Shown here: positions 1 through 8,485 of the stretch, piece by piece
Layout: each line of letters begins with the position of its first letter
How positions within the stretch are numbered: the stretch's first letter is position 1
NCBI RefSeq assembly: GCF_030150205.1
Contig: NZ_JASLGT010000008.1
Location: 620,001-684,000, forward strand
Source: Niabella sp.
GTDB taxonomy: Bacteria > Bacteroidota > Bacteroidia > Chitinophagales > Chitinophagaceae
Direction of reading: 5' to 3'
Length of the DNA: 64,000 bases
The notes under the pieces: generated by a model
Databases searched by the model: none
Seen by the model: the letters and a program-made list of their open reading frames with translations, nothing else
What the model was told of the DNA's origin: nothing
Translations under genes and position numbers: made by a program

Positions 1-2375
1 TCATAAAAAACACTGTCGGCCGGTTTAAAGTTGGCGTTCCGAACATTTAAAGCGTAAACATCTTTGGTAACTGTTGCCTCCAACGTTGCGGTAAAGCCCT
101 TTCCAAACGTTTTATCAACCGCTAAATCAGATGTCCAAACCATTGGGAATTTGAAATTCTTATCGATCAGCGCAAATGTGCCGGGAATGGTTACCGATGA
201 CGGGTCGAGTGTCTGATTCGGAGCCGGAGTAAATTTGTCTGCATAGGCCGACGGATCCGGATTGAACTTTATGGTTGATAAGGTAGCTCGGTCGGTAATT
301 TTACCTCCGAATTGTACAATACCGGCATTGCTTGGCATATTGGTCAGCCAAACCAATGGGAACCGGCCGGTAAATAAGCCACTACCTCCACGCAGGATGA
401 GCGAACGGTCATGCAGCACATCCCACCGGAAACTGGCACGGGGAGAAACCAGCGGACGGGAATTGGGCCATTTGCTGGTAGAATACCGTACAAAATCGCC
501 TGCCGCATTGGGGAAAAACATGCTGTCGATCTTATAATTACCGATCGGGTTCTCCAGATAATTGATTTTATCAACTCTCAGTCCCGCTGAAATAGTAAAG
601 TAATCGGTTAATTTAATATCATCCTGAACATACACGCCCCACTGTCCTGTTTTCAACTTAGCTGAATACGGATTGGGATTACCAGGAAGCAGCGAATAGG
701 TCCAGGAATAATAAGCCGGAGTCAGATCATTTAAAAATGCGCCCAGCGAATCATAGGCATAATAACTGGCAGCACCGGGCATAAACATATTTCCCAGATA
801 TTGCTGCTCATAACTAACCCCTGCTGTCAGCGTATGTTTTCCAACATTATAAGTAAAGTTGTCAATCACAGATGTAATATTATTCACCACATCGTTGTTG
901 GCTGTAAACGGATCAGTTCCAAGGCTGATATAGTTTTGCCCTGCACCGTTAAAAATATCAACAGTCGGGAACGTTCCTGCAGGAGATATGCGGGTATCCT
1001 TGTTTTTTGTAACGGTGAACAAAAATTGGTTATTAATGCTGGATGACAGTTTACTATTCAATTCTGCAGAATAGGTGGTTACCAGGTGCTTGAAATAATA
1101 GTTGGAATTAAAAAACGCCATGGAAGATTTGCTGTACCGGTTATTGGGTAAGCTGGTTACACTGCCGGTTCTTCCCACAACACTAAATCCACCGCTGTTA
1201 GGAATACTACCATTATTAACCGTTGCCCAGTCATTGGTATTGTTAAAGTTTGTATACTTTAATGTCAGCTTATTATTCAGATCAATATTCCAGTCTATTT
1301 TACCTAAAACACGCCAGTCATCTCCGGCAAAAGGAGGTGTACTTTGATAGGCGCCTACATCATATCCATATTTCTCAAGCACATGATCAGCCACCAGCTT
1401 CATATCATTTACTGGAGTATTGCTTTGCTGTCCGGTACCAGAACCACCGGTCGGATACCAGGTTGGGCCGGGGCGGGAGCTCTTCTCGTATTCCCCATTG
1501 GCAAAAAAGAACAATTTATTTTTTATGATCGGACCGCCAAAAGAACCTCCATAAATATTATTCTTGGTTTTAGCATTGGTAAGCCGGTAATCCCTTACCT
1601 GGGATCCGTTAAAGTCCTGGCTTGTAAAAAACGTGTAGGCCGTTCCATGAAAGGTATTGGTACCACTTTTTGTTACCGCATTAATGGCAGCACCGGTAAA
1701 GCCAGATTGCCGTACATCAAAAGGCGCCGTTGCTACAGACACCTGGTCAAAAGCATCAATAGAAATAGGAGGAAGACCGCCACCGGGTTGAGGGTCATTG
1801 CTCAATCCAAAGTTATTATTCATATTTACCCCGTCCACTTTCAGGTTGTTCATTCTTCCATCCCGGCCGCCAAAGTTATTTCCATTGGCCTGGGGTGTAC
1901 CCCTGGTAATATCGGTAAGGCTTCTGCTGATGGTAGGCATGCTTGTAAGCTCCCTTTGGCCAAATACAGTGGTAGGTCCCTGCTTAACTGTGCTTATTTT
2001 CCTTGAAGTTGCAGAAACAACGATGGCCTGTAAGTCTGTAGCTGCAGTAGATAAAGCAACCTGCAAGTCATACGGTACACCCAGGGCCAGGCTGATCTGC
2101 TCAAATTTTTGAGAAGAATAGCCAACAAAGCTCACCTCAACGGTATACGGACCACCAATCCGGAGGCCCTGGAGATTAAAAAGGCCGTTTTTATTAGAAA
2201 CAGCCTGGTATTTTGTGCCGGAAGGTTCGTGTACTGCAGTAACTGTAGCTCCTTCCAGTGCTTTATTGTCTTCTGTTTTTACACTCCCCGTAATACTACT
2301 GGTAGTTACCTGGGCGTGAAGAAAAGCCGTGGAGAGAAGCGCCACAGCCATGAATAGATAAATCTTCTTTAACAT
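1..2375 (-). CDS. TonB-dependent receptor with carboxypeptidase-regulatory-like domain (3' part outside window)
   Basis: The reading frame is open from an ATG at 2375 to the left window edge, so the C-terminal part of the barrel is missing. It starts with a signal peptide (MLKKIYLFMAVALLSTAFLHAQ region), followed by a carboxypeptidase-regulatory-like fold (about residues 25-110, with GLFNLQGLRIGGPYTVEV) and a plug region. The barrel part carries phrases typical of large Oar-like TonB-dependent receptors (FTGAAINAVTKSGTNTFHG, YGGSFGGPIIKNKLFFF). Members sit in the outer membrane and import ligands, or act in surface functions, using TonB energy. No SusD partner lies beside it, which separates it from the SusC at 8486-11623. 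The ligand cannot be inferred. Confidence 0.9.
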   Translation of the reverse strand, partial: MLKKIYLFMAVALLSTAFLHAQVTTSSITGSVKTEDNKALEGATVTAVHEPSGTKYQAVSNKNGLFNLQGLRIGGPYTVEVSFVGYSSQKFEQISLALGVPYDLQVALSTAATDLQAIVVSATSRKISTVKQGPTTVFGQRELTSMPTISRSLTDITRGTPQANGNNFGGRDGRMNNLKVDGVNMNNNFGLSNDPQPGGGLPPISIDAFDQVSVATAPFDVRQSGFTGAAINAVTKSGTNTFHGTAYTFFTSQDFNGSQVRDYRLTNAKTKNNIYGGSFGGPIIKNKLFFFANGEYEKSSRPGPTWYPTGGSGTGQQSNTPVNDMKLVADHVLEKYGYDVGAYQSTPPFAGDDWRVLGKIDWNIDLNNKLTLKYTNFNNTNDWATVNNGSIPNSGGFSVVGRTGSVTSLPNNRYSKSSMAFFNSNYYFKHLVTTYSAELNSKLSSSINNQFLFTVTKNKDTRISPAGTFPTVDIFNGAGQNYISLGTDPFTANNDVVNNITSVIDNFTYNVGKHTLTAGVSYEQQYLGNMFMPGAASYYAYDSLGAFLNDLTPAYYSWTYSLLPGNPNPYSAKLKTGQWGVYVQDDIKLTDYFTISAGLRVDKINYLENPIGNYKIDSMFFPNAAGDFVRYSTSKWPNSRPLVSPRASFRWDVLHDRSLILRGGSGLFTGRFPLVWLTNMPSNAGIVQFGGKITDRATLSTIKFNPDPSAYADKFTPAPNQTLDPSSVTIPGTFALIDKNFKFPMVWTSDLAVDKTFGKGFTATLEATVTKDVYALNVRNANFKPADSVFY

Positions 2376-2713
2376 AATTTTGGGATTAATTGATTTCAGG
2401 GGGCAAAGAAACAGAATAAACTTTAACATTTGGGGCCCGAATATTAACAAATTGTAACCAAGCGCCTAACATCCGTTAATTTTTGATCCGGATCAATTTC
2501 GATGATTGAGGACTTTTTAGAGATAAAAAGAATCTTGTTTATTGAAAATCAGCGCACAAACAACTTTACCAGCAGCATTGATACCAGGGCTCCTGCCGGC
2601 ACCTGGTTACGATATGATCTTTATACTTACCCAAAACTTCGGTATCCAGCACGACCATTGATGATCAATAAATACAGTTTACCCGCAAATGAGGAACAAT
2701 CGGCCATGGGAAT

Positions 2714-2765
2714 TTGTGACCGTTTTTTGTGACAAAAAGAAATGGTCACAGATTTTCTGTCACAA
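2714..2765. repeat. Nested inverted repeat of four GTGAC half-sites
   Basis: GTGAC occurs at 2716-2720 and 2729-2733, and its complement GTCAC at 2745-2749 and 2759-2763. The inner and outer pairs share one symmetry centre near 2739. The DNA could be a double dyad operator or fold into a nested hairpin. There is no T-run, so it is not a classical terminator. Function unknown. Confidence 0.5.
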
Positions 2766-2891
2766 CCACATCCTGAAACAACCGTAAAATCATCTTAAAC
2801 AGGTGTTGCTAAAAAGCGCCGGACCTGCCTTTTTTACCCGCAGCAGCAACGAAACCAGGAAACCACAAAACCAAACCCCGCTTACAATCGT

Positions 2892-2899
2892 TATCTTTG
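2892..2899 (+). promoter_or_regulatory. -7 promoter element for ribBA
   Basis: TATCTTTG matches the Bacteroidota -7 consensus TAnnTTTG exactly. It lies 20 bases before the ribBA ATG, giving a short leader with no room for a riboswitch. Confidence 0.65.
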
Positions 2900-2919
2900 T
2901 ATAAATTCAGCAAGAACAT

Positions 2920-4119
2920 ATGTTTGATACAATAGAAAGTGCCATTGAAGCGATAAAAAATGGCCAACTCGTAATCGTTGTAGATGACGAAGACCGTGAG
3001 AATGAGGGCGATTTTATCACCGCCGCTGCTACTATTACTCCCGAAATTGTAAATTTTATGGCCAAAAACGGCCGCGGCCTGATCTGCACCCCCCTTCCTG
3101 AAGAACGGTGCGACGAGCTAAACCTGCCGCCGATGGTAACGAACAATACGGCGCTGCATGAAACCGCCTTTACCATTTCGGTGGATCTGCTGGGCAACGG
3201 CTGCGGCACTGGTATTTCGGCATCCGACCGGGCCAAGACCATTGAGGCGCTCAATAATCCATTTACCAATCCGTCGGATTTAGGCCGTCCGGGACATATT
3301 TTTCCCCTGCGGTCAAAAAAAGGCGGCGTGCTGCGCCGTGTAGGTCATACCGAAGCAGCAACGGATCTGGCGCGCCTGGCAGGCTTTCCTTATCCGCACG
3401 GCGCCGTGCTGGTAGAGATCATGAACGACGACGGCACCATGGCCCGGCTTCCGGACCTGGTTGAAGTGGCCAAAAAGTTTGATCTGAAGCTGATCAGCAT
3501 CAAAGACCTTATCGAATACCGCCTGAAGCGTGACTCGCTCATCGAAGAGATCGTACGGGTGAACATGCCCACCCAATATGGCAATTTTACCCTGGTGGCC
3601 TTCAGAGATAAGAACAGTAATAATGAGCATCTGGCATTGATAAAAGGTGAATGGGAAAAGGGGGAACCGGTACTTACACGGGTACACTCCTCCTGTTTTA
3701 CCGGCGACATCCTGGGATCCCTGCGCTGCGATTGCGGCGATCAGCTGCATAAAGCCATGCAAATGGTAGAACAGGAAGGCAAGGGGCTTATATTATATAT
3801 GAACCAGGAAGGACGTGGTATCGGTCTTATGAACAAACTAAAAGCCTATAAACTGCAGGAAAATGGTATGGATACGGTGGAAGCCAACCTGCACCTGGGC
3901 TTTAAGATGGACGAACGGGACTACGGGGTAGGTGCACAGATCCTCCGCCATCTGGATGTGACCAAGCTGCGCCTGATGAGCAATAACCCCCGGAAGCGCG
4001 TAGGTCTTATCGGGTACGGACTGGAGATCGTGGAAAGTGTACCGATCGTAATTACACCCAACGAGCACAACGAAAAATACCTGCGTACAAAAAAAGAAAA
4101 ACTGGGGCACGAGTTTTAA
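2920..4119 (+). CDS. ribBA: Bifunctional 3,4-dihydroxy-2-butanone-4-phosphate synthase / GTP cyclohydrolase II
   Basis: This 399-residue protein catalyses both entry reactions of riboflavin synthesis: ribulose 5-phosphate to 3,4-dihydroxy-2-butanone 4-phosphate, and GTP to the diaminopyrimidine intermediate. The N-terminal half (about 1-205) is RibB, with the acidic motif DDEDRENEGDF at 22-32 and HTEA at 143-146. The C-terminal half is RibA, with zinc-binding Cys259, Cys270 and Cys272 (CFTGD...RCDCG) and the GRGIGL segment. Both catalytic signatures are intact and the length is normal for RibBA. It has its own promoter at 2892 and a strong terminator just downstream, so it is probably monocistronic. 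Confidence 0.97.
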   Translation: MFDTIESAIEAIKNGQLVIVVDDEDRENEGDFITAAATITPEIVNFMAKNGRGLICTPLPEERCDELNLPPMVTNNTALHETAFTISVDLLGNGCGTGISASDRAKTIEALNNPFTNPSDLGRPGHIFPLRSKKGGVLRRVGHTEAATDLARLAGFPYPHGAVLVEIMNDDGTMARLPDLVEVAKKFDLKLISIKDLIEYRLKRDSLIEEIVRVNMPTQYGNFTLVAFRDKNSNNEHLALIKGEWEKGEPVLTRVHSSCFTGDILGSLRCDCGDQLHKAMQMVEQEGKGLILYMNQEGRGIGLMNKLKAYKLQENGMDTVEANLHLGFKMDERDYGVGAQILRHLDVTKLRLMSNNPRKRVGLIGYGLEIVESVPIVITPNEHNEKYLRTKKEKLGHEF

Positions 4120-4147
4120 ACGCCCCTCCTGAAATAAGTATACGCTT

Positions 4148-4192
4148 AAAAAAATCCCGGCAGTGAATACCTATCCTGCCGGGATTTTTTTT
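4148..4192 (+). terminator. Intrinsic terminator after ribBA
   Basis: An inverted repeat AAATCCCGGCAG / CTGCCGGGATTT with a loop of about 12 bases is followed by a T-run. It lies 29 bases after the ribBA stop. Confidence 0.85.
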
Positions 4193-4263
4193 GAGGCTCA
4201 TCGGGTAAACGGCCGAACTTTATGGAATGCACCGGTAACCGCATCTTCTTCCAAAAGCCGTTT

Positions 4264-4914
4264 ATGAACAAACTCCTGACGCTGGTCAGCCTGCTCCTGC
4301 TTGCCGGTGGTTACTTATTTTATCATACAGGTTACATCCGCTCCAACGGCACCACGTCAATACCCGTCTCCCCTGGCATCCGCGTGGAAAAGGGAACCAT
4401 TTATAAACCCGATGCGTCGCAACTGGCCGCCATTAAAACCATTATCCGGAACCGGCACTTTAATCCGAATCTGGCATTTTTAATTAACATGCAGCAGCCC
4501 TCCTCCCGTAAGCGTTTTTTTGTGTATGATCTGAACCAGGACACCGTTATCGCATCCGGACTGGTTACGCACGGGCGCTGTAATGAACAGTGGCTGGAGG
4601 GAAGACGGTATAGCAATGATGTGGGAAGCCGCTGTACCTCGCTGGGCAATTACCGGATCGGTGGCGCCTACTACGGGAAATTTGGACGGGCCTATAAATT
4701 ATACGGGCTGGACAGCAGCAATAACAAGGCCTTTGAACGGTTTGTAGTGTTGCATTCCCATGCATGTGTACCGGAAATTGAAGTGGATGATGAAATTTGC
4801 CAAAGCGATGGCTGCCCCACCGTAAGTACGGGCTTCCTAAAACAATTGCAATCCATTATTGATGCATCCGCAAGGCCCGTACTGCTTTCTATTTACGATG
4901 ATCGGATCCAATAA
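4264..4914 (+). CDS. Murein L,D-transpeptidase catalytic-domain family protein (YkuD_2)
   Basis: A 216-residue exported or membrane-anchored protein with an N-terminal hydrophobic segment (MNKLLTLVSLLLLAGGYLF). The catalytic domain (about 80-205) has HSHACVP (from H164) and SDGCPTVS with the candidate nucleophile Cys184, the layout of the YkuD_2 branch of L,D-transpeptidases. Such enzymes crosslink or edit peptidoglycan in the periplasm; activity of this branch is less well characterised than classical YkuD. I chose the ATG at 4264, which puts the hydrophobic segment at the N-terminus; an in-frame ATG at 4222 would add 14 residues. The 3' end is about 100 bases upstream of the trpS start. Confidence 0.85.
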   Translation: MNKLLTLVSLLLLAGGYLFYHTGYIRSNGTTSIPVSPGIRVEKGTIYKPDASQLAAIKTIIRNRHFNPNLAFLINMQQPSSRKRFFVYDLNQDTVIASGLVTHGRCNEQWLEGRRYSNDVGSRCTSLGNYRIGGAYYGKFGRAYKLYGLDSSNNKAFERFVVLHSHACVPEIEVDDEICQSDGCPTVSTGFLKQLQSIIDASARPVLLSIYDDRIQ

Positions 4915-5003
4915 ACCCCTGATATTTTTTAATACGCCACCTTCTATACCTGTAACGCAGAATTTTAAACCGGCAGCCGGAAACTTCAACCTCAAACTTT
5001 ATC

Positions 5004-5011
5004 TATCTTTG
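5004..5011 (+). promoter_or_regulatory. -7 promoter element for trpS, leaderless spacing
   Basis: TATCTTTG is a perfect TAnnTTTG element ending 6 bases before the trpS ATG at 5018. In this promoter class transcription starts a few bases downstream, so the mRNA probably begins at or next to the start codon. It also rules out the upstream in-frame start at 4859. Confidence 0.6.
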
Positions 5012-5017
5012 CGGCCT

Positions 5018-6022
5018 ATGAGTAAAAAAGGAGAAATCGTTTTAAGTGGAGTACGGCCAACCGGACAACTCCATTTGGGGAATTATTTTGGCGCATTACG
5101 GAACTATGTAAAAATGCAGGACGAATATAATTGCTATTTTTTTATAGCCGATCTGCATTCGCTGACCACGCATCCCGACACAAAGGAATTAAGGGAACAT
5201 ATACTCTCTGTTACTTCCTATTACCTGGCCAGCGGATTAGACCCGGACAAATGTGTATTGTATTGCCAAAGCGATCTGCCGCAAACAACAGAACTGTATC
5301 TTTATTTAAACATGCTGGCCTATAAAGGAGAGTTGGAAAAAACCACTACTTTTAAAGACAAGGTAAAATTGCAACCGGAAAATGTAAACGCAGGGCTGCT
5401 TACCTACCCGGTATTGATGGCTTCAGATATCCTTATTCATCGTGCCATGTATGTTCCTGTGGGAAAAGATCAGGAACAGCACCTGGAAATGACACGTACT
5501 TTCGGCAACCGTTTCAATCATCGTTATGGCGAGGTATTTCCGGAACCCAAGGCCTTCAATTATGGAGCACAACTGCTAAAGGTACCCAGCCTGGATGGCG
5601 CGGGAAAGATGAGCAAGAGCGAAAACCAGTATGCCACGATCTATTTGTCGGATGATGATGACCTGATCCGCAAGAAAGTAATGAAAGCCAAAACGGACGT
5701 CGGTCCTACCGAACCCAACTCCGAAAAGCCGGATTATATCGTGAATATTTTTGACCTGATGAAACTGGTATGTACACCGGAGATCATCGAAAAATATGAG
5801 GCCGATTTTAATGCCTGTACCATTCGCTATGGCGATCTGAAAAAGCAACTGGCCGAAGATATGGTGCGCTTTATCAGCCCCATCCGGGAAAAAGCAAAAG
5901 CCATCCGGGAAGATGAGCGGGCACTGAGCATTATTTTAAAAGTAGGTGCTCAGAAAGCAGCAGAGAATGCAGAAAAAACCATGGACATGGTCCGCAAAGC
6001 GATGGGCTTAAAATACTTCTGA
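5018..6022 (+). CDS. trpS: Tryptophanyl-tRNA synthetase
   Basis: This 334-residue class I aminoacyl-tRNA synthetase charges tRNA(Trp) with tryptophan using ATP. The HIGH-type motif HLGN is at 19-22 (after GVRPTGQL) and the KMSKS loop at 197-201 (GAGKMSKSENQ). GDQ-like residues (VGKDQEQH) near 148-155 match the family. Length is normal for bacterial TrpRS. The longer open frame from 4859 would overlap the preceding gene and read through the promoter, so the ATG at 5018 is preferred. About 70 bases separate it from the deoxynucleoside kinase downstream on the same strand. Confidence 0.97.
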   Translation: MSKKGEIVLSGVRPTGQLHLGNYFGALRNYVKMQDEYNCYFFIADLHSLTTHPDTKELREHILSVTSYYLASGLDPDKCVLYCQSDLPQTTELYLYLNMLAYKGELEKTTTFKDKVKLQPENVNAGLLTYPVLMASDILIHRAMYVPVGKDQEQHLEMTRTFGNRFNHRYGEVFPEPKAFNYGAQLLKVPSLDGAGKMSKSENQYATIYLSDDDDLIRKKVMKAKTDVGPTEPNSEKPDYIVNIFDLMKLVCTPEIIEKYEADFNACTIRYGDLKKQLAEDMVRFISPIREKAKAIREDERALSIILKVGAQKAAENAEKTMDMVRKAMGLKYF

Positions 6023-6092
6023 GAAAATAAACCCATTTAAAAAAGAATAGTTATTTTTCACAACGAAACCATTCCTGTATCACATCCGTAAT

Positions 6093-6731
6093 ATGGCTAA
6101 ATCAAAATCCAAACCCAAGCATATTGCCATAGCCGGTAATATTGGCGCCGGTAAAACCACCTTAACAGAAATGTTGAGCAAGCACTATAAGTGGATCCCC
6201 AATTTTGAGGATGTGGATCACAATCCCTACCTGATGGATTTCTATGATGATATGCCCCGCTGGAGTTTTAACCTGCAGATCTATTTTCTGAACAGCCGGT
6301 TAAAACAACTGATCGATATCCAGAACGGCACTGAAACCGTTATACAGGATCGTACCATTTATGAAGACGCCAATATTTTTGCGCCCAACCTTCATGAAAT
6401 GGGTTTGATGAGCAAACGGGATTTTGACAACTATTATCAATTCTTCCAGACCCTGAAATCGATGGTGCGGCCGCCAGACCTCATGATTTACCTGAACGCT
6501 TCTGTACCCACGCTGGTAGGACAAATTCAGAAACGTGGCCGGGAATACGAAGAAAATATCCGGCTCGATTATTTAAAGCGGCTGAACGAATATTATAACA
6601 AATGGATCGGTTCTTACAAAGAGGGGAAATTGCTGATCATTGATGTAGATAAAAACAATTTTGCCGACAACGTGGAAGATTTTGGAAAGATCATTTCCAA
6701 GATCGACTCCCAGCTGTACGGACTGTTTTGA
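6093..6731 (+). CDS. Deoxynucleoside kinase
   Basis: A 212-residue member of the deoxynucleoside kinase family, which phosphorylates deoxynucleosides in the salvage pathway. It has a Walker A loop GNIGAGKTT at 15-23, the DRT motif at 86-88 (equivalent to the DRS/ERS substrate motif) and a lid-type segment with QKRGREYEENI. The full length fits the family. The base specificity (dA/dG versus dC/T) cannot be told from sequence by eye. It is followed by a bidirectional terminator separating it from the convergent SusD gene. Confidence 0.92.
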   Translation: MAKSKSKPKHIAIAGNIGAGKTTLTEMLSKHYKWIPNFEDVDHNPYLMDFYDDMPRWSFNLQIYFLNSRLKQLIDIQNGTETVIQDRTIYEDANIFAPNLHEMGLMSKRDFDNYYQFFQTLKSMVRPPDLMIYLNASVPTLVGQIQKRGREYEENIRLDYLKRLNEYYNKWIGSYKEGKLLIIDVDKNNFADNVEDFGKIISKIDSQLYGLF

Positions 6732-6776
6732 TGACAATACCGAGGGGCCTGCGTTCATACCCCTCCATAAAAAATT

Positions 6777-6816
6777 ATAAGAAAAGGCTTCATCTGCAGA
6801 CGAAGCCTTTTCTTAT
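6777..6816. terminator. Bidirectional terminator between deoxynucleoside kinase and SusD
   Basis: A perfect 15-bp inverted repeat (ATAAGAAAAGGCTTC and its complement) has a 10-base loop. A/T tracts on both flanks suit termination of both converging transcripts. Confidence 0.85.
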
Positions 6817-6864
6817 ATTACTTACCCGTAGCGGAACGGGATCCGGGTTCCGTTCAAACAGGAA

Positions 6865-8454
6865 TTACCAGCCCGGCGTTTGCTTGTAAACACCACCACT
6901 AAGATTGATCTCATCCTGCGCAATGGGCCAGGCCATTTTTGCCTGGGTATAATTACGGGCCGGCCAAACCTGCTGGATGGTATACGGTGAAGCAGGATTT
7001 GACTTATCCGTATGAATGCGTCCGTGTAACGGAGCATTGATACGGGCTACATCATTCCAGCGTTTCAGATCCATCACCCGGTCTGTCCACTCGCATGCCA
7101 GTTCGCAGCGCCGCTCGTGCTTCAGATCATCGAGCGTGGGATTGGCGATCGGTAACAGGCCCACCCTCGCCCTTACTTCGTTCAAAGGTGCGGCCGCCTC
7201 ACCGTTCTTTCCCTGCTGAATCAGGGCCTCCGCTTTAAACAACAGGATCTCCGCATAGCGCATTAACGGCAGGTTCAAAGAAGTGGTAGGATAATCTCCG
7301 TTCTGGTTGATCTTATCGTTGGTTTTGGGGTCGTTGTTAGAACCATAGCTGTACGGTTCCATGTATTTATTGATCTGGAAGCCAGACAGGCTATTAGTAG
7401 AGGAATAACTCCGCTCCACACCAAAAAACGTAAACTTGTCGCCAAACTTTAAGATCGTCGCTTCCCTCCGGGGATCAGTCGCTTCATATTCATCATATAA
7501 TTCTTCCGTTGGTTGAAAATAGCCCCAGCCGTTATAAATGCCCCAGCCTTTGTTTTCCAGCACTACCCCCATAAATTCAGATCCGCCCAGGGGGCCGGAT
7601 GTTACGGACCATATATACTCACTGCTCCAGTTATTGGCAATTTTAAAAACAGCTTTATAATTCTCTGCAGGTGTGGCCATCCCGGTGATCAGTGCCCGGC
7701 CGCATTCATTCTTGATCCGGTCGCAGAGCGCCGGGATCAATGCCCATTTGCTGGGATCGAACTGTGCCCAGTAGGCATAGGTTTTTACCAGGTACCCCAG
7801 AGCGGCTGCTTTATGCGCCCTTCCTTTATTGGCATCATCATAAGTGCTGAACAACGGCAACAGGTCAGCCGCTTTTTGCAGGTCGGCCGCAATGGCCGCA
7901 TAGTTATCCGTTACCGATTTTAACTGCGGAAGCATCCGCTTGCCAAATTCAGGATTTTCCACAGCATCGTAAGGCACGCCCTGATCTTTATGTCCCCAGA
8001 GATAGGCCAGCCAGAAATGGGCAAAGGCCCGCATAAAATAGGCTTCACCCATCACCCGGTTTTTTAGTGCATCAGAAATATTGGTGGCTTTTGATGCACC
8101 ATCAATGGCCTGGTTGGCCTTATTCAGCATCCAGTAAAGATCGCTCCAGCCATCTTTCATATAGCCTTCATTACCGGAGCAGATAAAGTTTTTGATATTT
8201 TCACCATCCGCTTTGGAGCGTCCTACGATCAGGTCATCGCTGGCATCCTGCATCCAGAACAGGTTCCGCCCCCAGGTACCTTCATTGCGCATGGGCACAT
8301 ACAGAGCGCCAATGGCCGAATTCACATTATTCTCACCGTCCCATTGATACGCAGTGGAAGCCTTGCCCTGCGGTTTAGAATCTACCCAACCCTTACTGCA
8401 GGAAGCCAGTGCCAATACAGCCAGGAGCAATATGGAAGTAAATTTATAGTTCAT
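6865..8454 (-). CDS. SusD/RagB family outer-membrane nutrient-binding lipoprotein
   Basis: A 529-residue lipoprotein with signal sequence and lipobox (LALASC, Cys at about 19). It shows the SusD fold: helical TPR-like N-terminal half (MGEAYFMRAFAHFWLAYLWG) and the C-terminal region with NLPLMRYAEILLFKAEAL and NEVRARVGL, both hallmarks of the family. SusD proteins cap the SusC pore at the cell surface and capture oligomeric nutrients. It is the last gene of the sigma-FecR-SusC-SusD operon, 31 bases after SusC. No hydrolase follows, so the substrate is unknown. Confidence 0.95.
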   Translation of the reverse strand: MNYKFTSILLLAVLALASCSKGWVDSKPQGKASTAYQWDGENNVNSAIGALYVPMRNEGTWGRNLFWMQDASDDLIVGRSKADGENIKNFICSGNEGYMKDGWSDLYWMLNKANQAIDGASKATNISDALKNRVMGEAYFMRAFAHFWLAYLWGHKDQGVPYDAVENPEFGKRMLPQLKSVTDNYAAIAADLQKAADLLPLFSTYDDANKGRAHKAAALGYLVKTYAYWAQFDPSKWALIPALCDRIKNECGRALITGMATPAENYKAVFKIANNWSSEYIWSVTSGPLGGSEFMGVVLENKGWGIYNGWGYFQPTEELYDEYEATDPRREATILKFGDKFTFFGVERSYSSTNSLSGFQINKYMEPYSYGSNNDPKTNDKINQNGDYPTTSLNLPLMRYAEILLFKAEALIQQGKNGEAAAPLNEVRARVGLLPIANPTLDDLKHERRCELACEWTDRVMDLKRWNDVARINAPLHGRIHTDKSNPASPYTIQQVWPARNYTQAKMAWPIAQDEINLSGGVYKQTPGW

Positions 8455-8485
8455 ATACTGATTTTAATTTTCTGTTTAACCATTT

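Larger units (their letters stand above)
2376..2919. other. Intergenic region, no supported gene
   Basis: This 544-base gap separates the divergent TonB receptor and ribBA. A 76-codon frame inside it has no recognisable family or start context and is not called. The gap holds a symmetric cluster of GTGAC/GTCAC elements (2714-2765) and the ribBA promoter (2892-2899). Confidence 0.6.

Noticed and set aside
2502..2732. 76-codon plus-strand frame upstream of ribBA
   Set aside because: No recognisable family, no promoter or start context, and its end overlaps the GTGAC dyad; probably a chance frame.
2840..2919. FMN riboswitch upstream of ribBA
   Set aside because: The promoter element at 2892 leaves a leader of about 15-20 bases, far too short for an FMN aptamer.
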